Of a stretch of DNA of 8,388 nt, positions 1 through 5,731 are shown piece after piece. Within the stretch, counting starts at the first letter, position 1; the number at the start of each line of letters is the position of its first letter. This stretch comes from Collinsella sp944321445 (GTDB lineage: Bacteria > Actinomycetota > Coriobacteriia > Coriobacteriales > Coriobacteriaceae), in NCBI RefSeq assembly GCF_030371825.1, contig NZ_JAUDDM010000023.1, one strand, 5' to 3'. The notes below the pieces were generated by a model that was not told where the DNA came from, ran no database searches, and was given only the letters and a program-made list of their open reading frames with translations. A program made the translations under genes and the position numbers.

Positions 1-87
1 GCCCGCCCGTACGGACAGTCCGTGCGCATTGCGTGGCAACGCGACTGGGGTCTTTTGCTGCAGGGGCATTCGGTATATCATGCTTGA
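1..87 (+). CDS. C-terminal end of an upstream protein (partial), possibly an ABC-transporter ATPase TOBE tail
   Basis: Frame 1 is open from the window edge to a TGA at 85-87 and encodes 28 residues that include GQSVRIAW and WGLLLQG. Its codons fit the local GC-rich usage better than those of the other two frames. The pattern of small hydrophobic strands around a Trp resembles the last strands of a TOBE domain, found at the C-terminus of PotA/CysA-type ABC ATPases. That resemblance is from memory and rests on very few residues. The bulk of the gene lies outside the window, so both its reality and its identity are uncertain. Confidence 0.4.
   Translation, partial: ARPYGQSVRIAWQRDWGLLLQGHSVYHA
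76..81 (+). promoter_or_regulatory. Possible -10 box for yebC
   Basis: TATCAT resembles a sigma-70 type -10 hexamer. TTGCTG at 55-60 could serve as a -35, but the 15-nt spacing is short. If used, transcription would begin near 88 and the 104-134 hairpin would lie in the yebC 5' UTR. No better promoter was seen before yebC. Confidence 0.25.
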
Positions 88-103
88 ACGTGTGTTTCTA
101 GGG

Positions 104-134
104 ACCGGATCGTGCGTCCCCGCGCACATCCGGT
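104..134 (+). terminator. Strong hairpin upstream of yebC (terminator of the upstream gene or 5' UTR element)
   Basis: ACCGGAT (104-110) pairs with ATCCGGT (128-134), and GTGCG (112-116) pairs with CGCAC (123-127). This gives 12 base pairs with one bulged C at 111 and a 6-nt loop. It starts 17 nt after the upstream stop codon and ends 13 nt before the yebC ribosome binding site. No T-run follows directly, so it is either a non-canonical terminator or a folded leader on the yebC mRNA. Confidence 0.45.
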
Positions 135-158
135 TAGCGTAATTTGAAGGAGTCTTGC

Positions 159-965
159 ATGTCCGGACATTCTAAATGGGCAACTACCAAGCATCGTAAG
201 GGCGCCCAGGACGCCAAGCGTTCCGCGCTCTTCTCCAAACTGAGCCGTAACATCACCGTTGCCGCTCGCCTGGGCAACGACCCCAACCCCGATAACAACG
301 CCTCCCTTGCCGCCGCTGTCGCCAAGGCCAAGGCGCAGTCCATGCCCAAGGACAAGATCAAGTCCGCTATCGATAAGGCGTTCGGCACCGGTGCCGATGC
401 CGCCGTGTACGAGAACATCGTCTACGAGGGCTACGGTCCCGCCGGCGTTGCCGTGTACGTCGAGTGCCTCACCGACAACCGCAACCGCACCGCGGCCGAT
501 GTCCGCTCCGCCTTCAGCCATGCGGGTGGCAACCTGGGCACCTCCGGCTCCGTTGCGTTCCAGTTCGAGCGCAAGGGCCAGGTCGTCGTCTCCAAGGAGA
601 TCGTTGATCCCAACGATAAGAAGGAGAACATGATGGCCAACGGCGCTGCGGGCGACGAGGAAGAGTTCATGATGGCCGTTGCCGAGGCCGGCGGCGAGGA
701 CTACGAGGACGCGGGCGACGAGTGGGTCGTGTGGACCGCTCCCGGCGAGCTCATGGCCGTCTCCAAGGGCATCGAGGAGCAGGGCATCGAGGTCAAGGGC
801 TCCGAGCTCACCATGGTTCCCACCACGCCGACCGATGTCACCCCGGCCGACGCCAAGAAGGTCCAGCGCCTCATCGACCGTCTTGAGGAGCTCGACGACG
901 TCCAGGACGTCTACAGCACCATGAACATGACCGACGAGGTCATGGCCGCTCTGGAGGAAGAGTAG
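159..965 (+). CDS. yebC: YebC/PmpR/TACO1 family protein
   Basis: The 268-residue protein opens with the family signature GHSKW followed by KHRKGAQDAKR and keeps family motifs throughout: an N-terminal helical domain (about 1-75), then YEGYGPAGVAVYVECLTDNRNRTAADVR and GGNLGTSGSVAFQF. Such proteins were first described as DNA-binding regulators. More recent work on bacterial YebC and mitochondrial TACO1 supports a ribosome-associated role helping translation through proline-rich stretches, so the exact role here is open. The ATG at 159 is chosen because AAGGAG (147-152) lies 6 nt upstream and because homologues start MSGHSKW; an in-frame TTG at 144 would add five residues and lie on top of that site. 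An acidic, Met-rich segment around residues 150-170 makes it slightly longer than the usual 240-250 residues. It appears monocistronic, ending at a strong terminator. Confidence 0.96.
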   Translation: MSGHSKWATTKHRKGAQDAKRSALFSKLSRNITVAARLGNDPNPDNNASLAAAVAKAKAQSMPKDKIKSAIDKAFGTGADAAVYENIVYEGYGPAGVAVYVECLTDNRNRTAADVRSAFSHAGGNLGTSGSVAFQFERKGQVVVSKEIVDPNDKKENMMANGAAGDEEEFMMAVAEAGGEDYEDAGDEWVVWTAPGELMAVSKGIEEQGIEVKGSELTMVPTTPTDVTPADAKKVQRLIDRLEELDDVQDVYSTMNMTDEVMAALEEE

Positions 966-1002
966 GCCCAAGCGCCGCTCACCAGGCATTTTGCAGCATG
1001 AA

Positions 1003-1038
1003 GGCCGGGTCCGCACGCCGTTGCGGACCCGGCCTTTT
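1003..1038 (+). terminator. Intrinsic terminator of yebC
   Basis: GGCCGGGTCCGCA (1003-1015) pairs perfectly with TGCGGACCCGGCC (1022-1034) across a 6-nt loop. AA at 1001-1002 can extend the stem onto TT at 1035-1036, and four T residues follow the stem. This is a canonical Rho-independent terminator 37 nt after the yebC stop. Confidence 0.88.
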
Positions 1039-1137
1039 GCGTGATGCGGGGTGTTCGTGCGCACCGGAAACAGTTGAATCCGTGTTTCCTTGATCGATTG
1101 GTGCGCATGTTGCGTGTGTGGTCCCCGTATTCTGGGG

Positions 1138-1143
1138 GATAAT
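1138..1143 (+). promoter_or_regulatory. Possible -10 box for the amaP-DUF2273-asp23 cluster
   Basis: GATAAT matches five of six bases of the sigma-70 -10 consensus and lies 70 nt before the amaP start. No convincing -35 is found 16-18 nt upstream; TTGCGT (1110-1115) is too far. The arms TCCCC (1122-1126) and GGGGGA (1134-1139) form a short inverted repeat that runs into the box and could be an operator. Nothing else was recognised in the gap between the yebC terminator and amaP. Confidence 0.3.
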
Positions 1144-1212
1144 GGACAAAGCGAAATCGTCGCCTCGGTCCGCGTGGCCGCGGGCGAGCACATTGGTACG
1201 AGAGGAGCGCGC

Positions 1213-1749
1213 TTGCGCACGATCCGGAACATCTTCGTCACGCTGTACCTCATCGCGGGCTTAGCGGTGCTGGCGGCGTTTGCCTCCCTGCTCACCGGCT
1301 TTATGTCCGATCGCGTGGAGCAAGTGCTGGAGAACCCCGTTGCGCGCATCGCCGCGCTCGCGTGTGCCGGCATTGCCGCCCTGGGCATGCTGGTGAGCGC
1401 CATCGTCGCCTATGCCCAGCGGCCCGATCCCACCTGCGTGCATCCGCAGGGCAACCCCGACATCGAGGTGACCCTCGCTGCGCTCACCTCGGCCGCGCGC
1501 AAGGCAGCATCGGGGGAGGACGATGTCCTCATCGAGTCCGTCGAGGGGCGCATCGCAGGGCGCGACCGCTCCGAGGCCCGTCTGACCATCGAGGTCATCG
1601 CGTTCGCCGAAAGCGGGCTCGAGCAGCTCGCCGCCCGCATGCAGCAGCGCGTCGAGAAAGCGTGCGAGCGCATGCTCGGAACGCCCGGCGTGCGCGTGCG
1701 CGTGCGCTTTTTGCCCAGCAAGACCACGATTGTGACCAAGGAGGTCTAG
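1213..1749 (+). CDS. amaP: AmaP-like alkaline-shock membrane anchor protein
   Basis: The 178-residue protein has two N-terminal membrane segments (about residues 5-28 and 43-66). A soluble C-terminal domain follows, with alternating strands and a helix (IEVTLAALTSAARKAA, then ARLTIEVIAF and GVRVRVRFLPS). This matches the layout of AmaP, which in Staphylococcus aureus tethers Asp23 to the cytoplasmic membrane. The start is a TTG at 1213 with AGAGGAG (1201-1207) 5 nt upstream; extending to an in-frame TTG at 1090 would add 41 residues with no membrane-protein character. The gene order AmaP, DUF2273, Asp23 supports the call. The AAGGAGGT binding site of the next gene lies inside its last codons, so the two are translationally linked. 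Confidence 0.85.
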   Translation: MRTIRNIFVTLYLIAGLAVLAAFASLLTGFMSDRVEQVLENPVARIAALACAGIAALGMLVSAIVAYAQRPDPTCVHPQGNPDIEVTLAALTSAARKAASGEDDVLIESVEGRIAGRDRSEARLTIEVIAFAESGLEQLAARMQQRVEKACERMLGTPGVRVRVRFLPSKTTIVTKEV

Positions 1750-1750
1750 C

Positions 1751-2125
1751 GTGAGCGATTCTCAGAACACCGGCTCCCGTAAGACGGCGCCGAAGCTATC
1801 GATCGAGAAGGCTCCTGCGGATACGGAGCAGGGTGCCGCCTTCCACGAGGATGCGGCGCAGGCAGGTCCCGACATCCGCGACGAGGCGGTCGGCTTCATC
1901 AAGGGACTGGGCGCGTCTGCGTGGGCGTATGCCTCGTCCCATCACTACACGGTGCTCTACGGCTTCATCGGGTTCGTGCTCGCCGTGCTCATCCTCACCA
2001 TCGGCCTGTGGTCCACGATCGTCATCGCCGTCTTTGCCGGCGTGGGTGCCGCGCTTGGGCAGATTCGTGACGGAGATAACGGTATCGTCAACTTCTTCAG
2101 CAGGCTGTTCAGCAGAAAACGATAG
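1751..2125 (+). CDS. DUF2273 small membrane protein
   Basis: This 124-residue protein has a hydrophilic N-terminus (about 1-65) rich in Lys, Glu and Asp. A hydrophobic hairpin follows (YGFIGFVLAVLILTIGLW, then TIVIAVFAGVGAALGQI), and then a basic tail ending FFSRLFSRKR. The hydrophobic part and its G-x-x-x-G-Q-I-R-D exit match DUF2273, usually only about 60-80 residues and typically encoded between AmaP and Asp23. The N-terminal extension is therefore unusual. The GTG start at 1751 is one base past the amaP stop, with AAGGAGGT (1738-1745) 5 nt upstream. A membrane partner of AmaP and Asp23 is likely by context; no biochemical role is known to me. Confidence 0.82.
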   Translation: MSDSQNTGSRKTAPKLSIEKAPADTEQGAAFHEDAAQAGPDIRDEAVGFIKGLGASAWAYASSHHYTVLYGFIGFVLAVLILTIGLWSTIVIAVFAGVGAALGQIRDGDNGIVNFFSRLFSRKR

Positions 2126-2185
2126 GTGCCGCCCGTTCAGGGCCGCGCGCCATGATGGTTCGCGTAAACAGAAAGGGGACGCTCC

Positions 2186-2716
2186 ATGACCGACGAGCTC
2201 AAGATCGAGGTAGCTTCCGACGAGGCTGTGCAGGATGTAGATCAGGCGGCTGCGGCTGACGACGCTATCGTCGCCCCCATCGACGCCGACGATGCGGATC
2301 TGGATGTCGAGGAGGAGGATGACGACGAGTTCGACTCCGAGGACTCGCTTACCTATTCCAACGGCGTGATCGAGAAGATCGTTGCCATCGCGACGCGCGA
2401 GGCCGACCATGTGCTGGGCATGAAGGGCAACCTCATGCACTTCGTGCAGGAGACGCTCGGCGCCGAGAACCTTACCAAGGGCGTGTCCGTCGAGGTAACC
2501 GACGACAACCGCGTGATCGTGAACATCTCGGTGATCATTGAGTACGGCGCGTACGCCCCGGCGATCTTCGAGGACGTGAAGGAGCGCGTCACCGACCGCC
2601 TAGAGGCCATGACCGGCCTTGAGGTCGCGGGCATCAACCTGCGCATCGAGGACGTCATGACCCGTGAGGAGTACGCCGCGAGCCACAAGCGCGCCCAGGA
2701 AGAGGCTGCCGAGTAG
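2186..2716 (+). CDS. Asp23/Gls24 family envelope stress response protein
   Basis: The 176-residue protein has a strongly acidic N-terminal stretch (about residues 1-52, including DVEEEDDDEFDSED). The Asp23/Gls24 domain follows: YSNGVIEKIVAIATREADHVLGM, then VSVEVTDDNRVIVNISVIIEYGA and PAIFEDVKERVTDRLEAMTGLEVAGINLRIEDVM. Family members are abundant cytoplasmic proteins that assemble under the membrane through AmaP and are linked to cell-envelope stress. The ATG at 2186 is preceded by AAAGGGG (2172-2178). A 60-nt gap separates it from the DUF2273 gene, with no terminator seen, so all three genes are probably one transcript. The acidic extension is longer than in the textbook S. aureus protein and may be a lineage trait. 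Confidence 0.9.
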   Translation: MTDELKIEVASDEAVQDVDQAAAADDAIVAPIDADDADLDVEEEDDDEFDSEDSLTYSNGVIEKIVAIATREADHVLGMKGNLMHFVQETLGAENLTKGVSVEVTDDNRVIVNISVIIEYGAYAPAIFEDVKERVTDRLEAMTGLEVAGINLRIEDVMTREEYAASHKRAQEEAAE

Positions 2717-2739
2717 GCGCAGCGACACACCCACACGAC

Positions 2740-2774
2740 GGGGCCGCCTTCGCGATCGTTCGCGGGGCGGCCCC
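2740..2774 (+). terminator. GC-rich hairpin after asp23 (probable terminator without a T-run)
   Basis: GGGGCCGCC (2740-2748) pairs with GGCGGCCCC (2766-2774). CGCG (2751-2754) and CGCG (2761-2764) continue the stem inside. No T-run follows. The same GGCGGCCCC recurs at 2796-2804, next to a small CCCC-TT-GGGG hairpin (2801-2810), so the left arm has two possible partners. It lies 24 nt past the asp23 stop, so termination is the simplest role. Confidence 0.55.
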
Positions 2775-2827
2775 TGCGCTCTCTGCAGAATGCGCGGCGG
2801 CCCCTTGGGGTGAACGTGCGCTGCCAC

Positions 2828-2856
2828 TTGCATCTGCTAAAGCGCCCTGCTACCCT
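2828..2856 (+). promoter_or_regulatory. Promoter of the met leader and metNIQ operon
   Basis: TTGCAT (2828-2833) and TACCCT (2851-2856) are separated by exactly 17 nt. TACCCT fits the TAnnnT -10 pattern accepted in actinobacteria. Transcription would begin about 7 nt later, at or next to the A of the leader ATG at 2864, giving a leaderless mRNA. The -35 matches consensus only at TTG. Confidence 0.55.
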
Positions 2857-2863
2857 TGAGTGC

Positions 2864-2974
2864 ATGTTTACGACTGCCGCACATATGATGATGGTCATGA
2901 TGATGCCCTCGCCCGGGCACTTTGCCATGCCGAGCATACGGCTCGCGCATGCGGAGACCGGGCGCCTTCGTTAA
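2864..2974 (+). CDS. Methionine-rich leader peptide of the metNIQ operon
   Basis: A 36-residue ORF begins MFTTAAHMMMVMMMP and ends at TAA 2972-2974. Six of seven consecutive codons (2885-2905) are ATG, and there are eight Met codons in all. It sits 63 nt upstream of metN, the first gene of a methionine importer, which is where an attenuation leader peptide is expected. There is no Shine-Dalgarno site; instead the ATG falls at the predicted transcription start, which fits leaderless translation. The likely role is to sense charged Met-tRNA: a ribosome slowed on the ATG run would change folding of the downstream RNA and so metN expression. The peptide itself probably has no function. The ORF, spacing and Met run are seen directly; the regulatory role is inferred by analogy with trp, his and leu leaders. 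Confidence 0.75.
   Translation: MFTTAAHMMMVMMMPSPGHFAMPSIRLAHAETGRLR
2931..2945 (+). promoter_or_regulatory. Leader RNA hairpin within the met leader ORF
   Basis: CGAGC (2931-2935) pairs with GCTCG (2941-2945) over a 5-nt loop. A second GCTCG at 2995-2999, just after the 2975-2996 hairpin, offers a competing partner for the same left arm, the arrangement expected of an attenuator with alternative folds. The stem is short, so this is a suggestion only. Confidence 0.35.
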
Positions 2975-2996
2975 GCCGTCCCCGGCGGGGGATGGC
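2975..2996 (+). promoter_or_regulatory. Hairpin immediately after the met leader stop codon
   Basis: GCCGTCCCC (2975-2983) pairs with GGGGATGGC (2988-2996) over a GGCG loop: nine pairs including one G-U. It begins on the base after the leader TAA and ends 29 nt before the metN GGAG. No T-run follows, so classical transcription attenuation is not obvious; control of metN translation or Rho-dependent termination would fit better. Confidence 0.5.
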
Positions 2997-3037
2997 TCGC
3001 CTTCCATCAGTCCCTCTCATCGGGCGGAGTTATTCTC

Positions 3038-3779
<742 letters not shown>

Positions 3780-3787
<8 letters not shown>

Positions 3788-4535
3788 CGCGATCACCGAA
3801 TTCATCGCCGAGTACGGCGAGCTGCTTGCCGAGGGCACCCTGAGCACCATCGTGATGGTGATCGTGCCCACGCTCATCTCCTACATCATCGGTACGGCGC
3901 TCGGCGTGGTGCTCTACCTCACGGCCCCGGGTTCGCTGCGACCCATCCCGGCGCTCAACGCCGTGCTCGGTTGGGTCGTGAATATCCTGCGCTCGTTCCC
4001 GTTCATCGTGCTCATGGTTTTCATCATCCCGTTCACGCGCCTCATCATGGGTACGGGTTCGGGCATTCTGGGCACCATCCCGCCGCTTGTGCTCTCGGCG
4101 TCGCCCTTCATCGCGCGCATGATCGAGCAGTCGCTTGCCGAGGTTCCGCGCGAGAGCGTGGAGGCTGTCGAGGCTTGCGGCGCTAGCGTGCCGCGCATCG
4201 TGTTCTCGGCGTTGCTGCCCGAGGCGCTGCCCTCCATCGTGCGCGGCGTCGCCGTCGTGCTCATCTCCGTGCTGGGCTACACCGCCATGGCCGGCGCCAT
4301 CGGCGCGGGCGGCCTGGGCGACATCGCCGTGCGCTACGGCTACTACCGCCGCGTGGACGAGGTCATGATCGTGGCCGTCATCATCCTCGTGGTGATCGTG
4401 CAGGTCATCCAGAGCATCTGCGACCTGGCCGCGCGCAAGGTCGACCACCGCGGTGCGAAGGAGGCTGCATCTTCAGCCAAGCGCGCAAAGGCCGACCGGG
4501 CGGCCGCCAAGCGCTCGCTCGTCGGGCGTCCGTAG
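3780..4535 (+). CDS. metI: Methionine ABC transporter permease MetI
   Basis: The 251-residue membrane protein has about five transmembrane helices. It carries the permease motif RSFPFIVLMVFIIPFTR (from residue 71), typical of MetI, and an EAA-like coupling loop (E128-AVEACGAS, then LLPEALP) that docks onto MetN. The helix near VLISVLGYTAMAGAIGAGGLGDIAVRYGY is also strongly family-like. The ATG at 3780 overlaps the last 8 nt of metN, with AAGGG (about 3766-3770) upstream; an in-frame upstream start at 3744 would only add residues inside metN. E. coli MetI is about 217 residues; the extra length here is a basic, Ala/Lys-rich cytoplasmic tail of about 35 residues with no recognised motif. Confidence 0.93.
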
Positions 4536-4544
4536 CCAATCCGA

Positions 4545-4560
4545 ATGGCGGCAGCGCCAT
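4545..4560 (+). promoter_or_regulatory. Small hairpin in the metI-metQ gap
   Basis: ATGGCG (4545-4550) and CGCCAT (4555-4560) form a perfect 6-bp stem with a GCAG loop in the 81-nt gap between metI and metQ. It could stabilise the 3' metQ message or partly uncouple the genes, since binding proteins are usually needed in excess over permease and ATPase. The function is inferred. Confidence 0.3.
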
Positions 4561-4616
4561 CGACTGCCACCGCACTTCCCTCATCTCATCCGTATCTATC
4601 GAGAAAGGCTTTTACC

Positions 4617-5480
4617 ATGAGCACCTCTTCCTCCATCTCCCGTCGTTCGTTCATCGCCGCTGCCGCAGGTATCGTGGCCGCCGGTTCGCTCGCCGCATGC
4701 GGCGGCAACGACACCTCTGCAGGCGGCTCCGTTGCGGTCGATTCCCCGGTCACCCTCACGATCGCTGCGAGCCCGAGCCCGCACGCCGAGATCCTGCACG
4801 ACTTCGCCACCCCGCGCCTCGAGGAGCAGGGCATCGCGCTGAACGTCAAGGAGTACACCGACTACATCCTGCCCAACCAGGACACGAGCGCCGGCGAGGT
4901 TGACTGCAACTACTTCCAGCACATCAACTACCTCAACAACTACAACGAGGAGAACGGCACCGACCTGGTGAACGTCGGCAAGATTCACTTCGAGCCCATG
5001 GGCGTTTTTGCCGGCAAATCAGACGACCTGGCCAACATCGCCGATGGCGCCACGATCTCGGTGCCCAACGACGCCACCAACGAGGGCCGCGCGCTGCTGT
5101 TGCTCCAGGAGCAGGGCGTCATCACCTTGTCCGAGGACGCCGGCATCACCGCGACGCCTAATGACATCGTGGACAACCCGCACAACGTCGAGATCCTGGA
5201 GCAGGAGGCCGCCATGCTGCCCTCCACGCTCGCCGATGTCGACTTCTCCGTCATCAACGGCAATTACGCCATCGATGCGGGCCTGACCTTGGCCGACGCC
5301 GTCGCGCAGGAGAGCGCCGACTCCGAAGCCATCAAGAACGAATACGCCAACGTCATCGTGACCACGCCCGACCTCGAGGACGACGAGCGCATCAAGGCTC
5401 TCGTGGAGGTGCTCACCACCGACGAGTTCAAGGACTACCTGGCCGAGACCTTCGGCGACTCCGTCCAGGCCGCCTTCTAG
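4617..5480 (+). CDS. metQ: Methionine-binding lipoprotein MetQ (NlpA family) with a twin-arginine-like signal
   Basis: This 287-residue lipoprotein captures methionine outside the membrane and delivers it to MetI. The signal peptide has SRRSFI (8-13), a hydrophobic stretch AAAAGIVAAGSLAA, and a lipobox LAAC with acceptor Cys28. SRRxF fits the twin-arginine (Tat) consensus, so export may be folded and Tat-dependent, then lipidated. NlpA/MetQ family motifs are all present: YFQHINYL (99-106), HFEPMGVFAGK (124-134), VPNDATNEGRAL (149-160) and VINGNYAIDAGL (212-223). The last of these includes residues that in family structures line the ligand pocket. The ATG at 4617 is preceded by GAGAAAGG (4601-4608). 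It is the last gene of the metNIQ operon. Methionine is the expected ligand from operon context and the upstream Met leader; other D- or L-amino acids cannot be excluded. Confidence 0.93.
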   Translation: MSTSSSISRRSFIAAAAGIVAAGSLAACGGNDTSAGGSVAVDSPVTLTIAASPSPHAEILHDFATPRLEEQGIALNVKEYTDYILPNQDTSAGEVDCNYFQHINYLNNYNEENGTDLVNVGKIHFEPMGVFAGKSDDLANIADGATISVPNDATNEGRALLLLQEQGVITLSEDAGITATPNDIVDNPHNVEILEQEAAMLPSTLADVDFSVINGNYAIDAGLTLADAVAQESADSEAIKNEYANVIVTTPDLEDDERIKALVEVLTTDEFKDYLAETFGDSVQAAF

Positions 5481-5491
5481 TAGTACCCACC

Positions 5492-5522
5492 GACGCACTT
5501 CTCCCCTGGGGAGAAGTGCGTT
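5492..5522 (+). repeat. 31-nt perfect palindrome, copy 1 (also a likely metQ terminator stem)
   Basis: GACGCACTTCTCCCC (5492-5506), a central T, then GGGGAGAAGTGCGTT (5508-5522): a 15-bp inverted repeat ending in one G-U pair. The same 31 nt recur at 8142-8172 with a single base change, in both cases just after a stop codon. As RNA it would fold into a long hairpin and may terminate or protect the metQ message, although no T-run follows directly. Confidence 0.8.
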
Positions 5523-5523
5523 C

Positions 5524-5544
5524 AGGGGACACATTTTGTCCCCT
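5524..5544 (+). repeat. Second hairpin after metQ
   Basis: AGGGGACA (5524-5531) pairs perfectly with TGTCCCCT (5537-5544) over a CATTT loop. It begins one base after the 31-nt palindrome, giving two hairpins back to back. CCTG and CAGG flank a GGGA core just downstream (5545-5555), and CCTGTCCCA, the reverse complement of 5547-5555, recurs near the window end (8362-8370). Confidence 0.6.
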
Positions 5545-5577
5545 CCTGGGACAGGCCTGCCGCGCCGCGTCCTCCCA

Positions 5578-5599
5578 CAAAGTCCCCGGTTTTTGCATT
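5578..5599 (+). repeat. Solo copy of an inverted-repeat arm (CAAAGTCCC..TTTTTGCAT)
   Basis: This stretch closely resembles 8306-8327, the right arm of the large inverted repeat near the window end. Both have CAAAGTCCC, then two to four differing bases, then TTTTTGCAT. It has no matching left arm nearby, so it looks like a decayed or solo member of the same repeat family. The rest of the gap up to 5680 shows no gene or clear signal. Confidence 0.5.
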
Positions 5600-5685
5600 G
5601 CTGGCTTTAGGACAAGGCCGCCTGCCCGCTGTGTCTCGCGTGTTACGAGGGGGTCCTTTCTCGCGCCTCGCTCGAGCGCTTCCCT

Positions 5686-5691
5686 TACAAT
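5686..5691 (+). promoter_or_regulatory. -10 box for the zinc-ribbon membrane gene cluster
   Basis: TACAAT matches five of six bases of the -10 consensus, 40 nt before the next ATG. No good -35 is seen at 16-18 nt upstream (5663-5668 is GC-rich). Transcription would begin near 5698. Confidence 0.45.
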
Positions 5692-5731
5692 AACGAAAGG
5701 TTTCCAGATGGATTTGTAAGGGGGACGATCC

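Noticed and set aside
11..23. Short palindrome ACGGAC-A-GTCCGT near the window start
   Set aside because: It lies within the probable coding end of the upstream gene and is short enough to arise by chance in GC-rich sequence.
78..1403. Long minus-strand ORF (441 codons) opposite yebC and amaP
   Set aside because: It runs antisense to two well-supported genes and across the yebC terminator. Its composition (Gly, His, Val, Leu repeats) is what GC-rich codons give when read backwards, and no family motif is visible.
2717..3037. SAM riboswitch or Met T-box upstream of metN
   Set aside because: No T-box sequence or terminator/antiterminator with that motif was found, and no SAM-aptamer-like multi-stem core was apparent. 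The Met-codon ORF is the better explanation.
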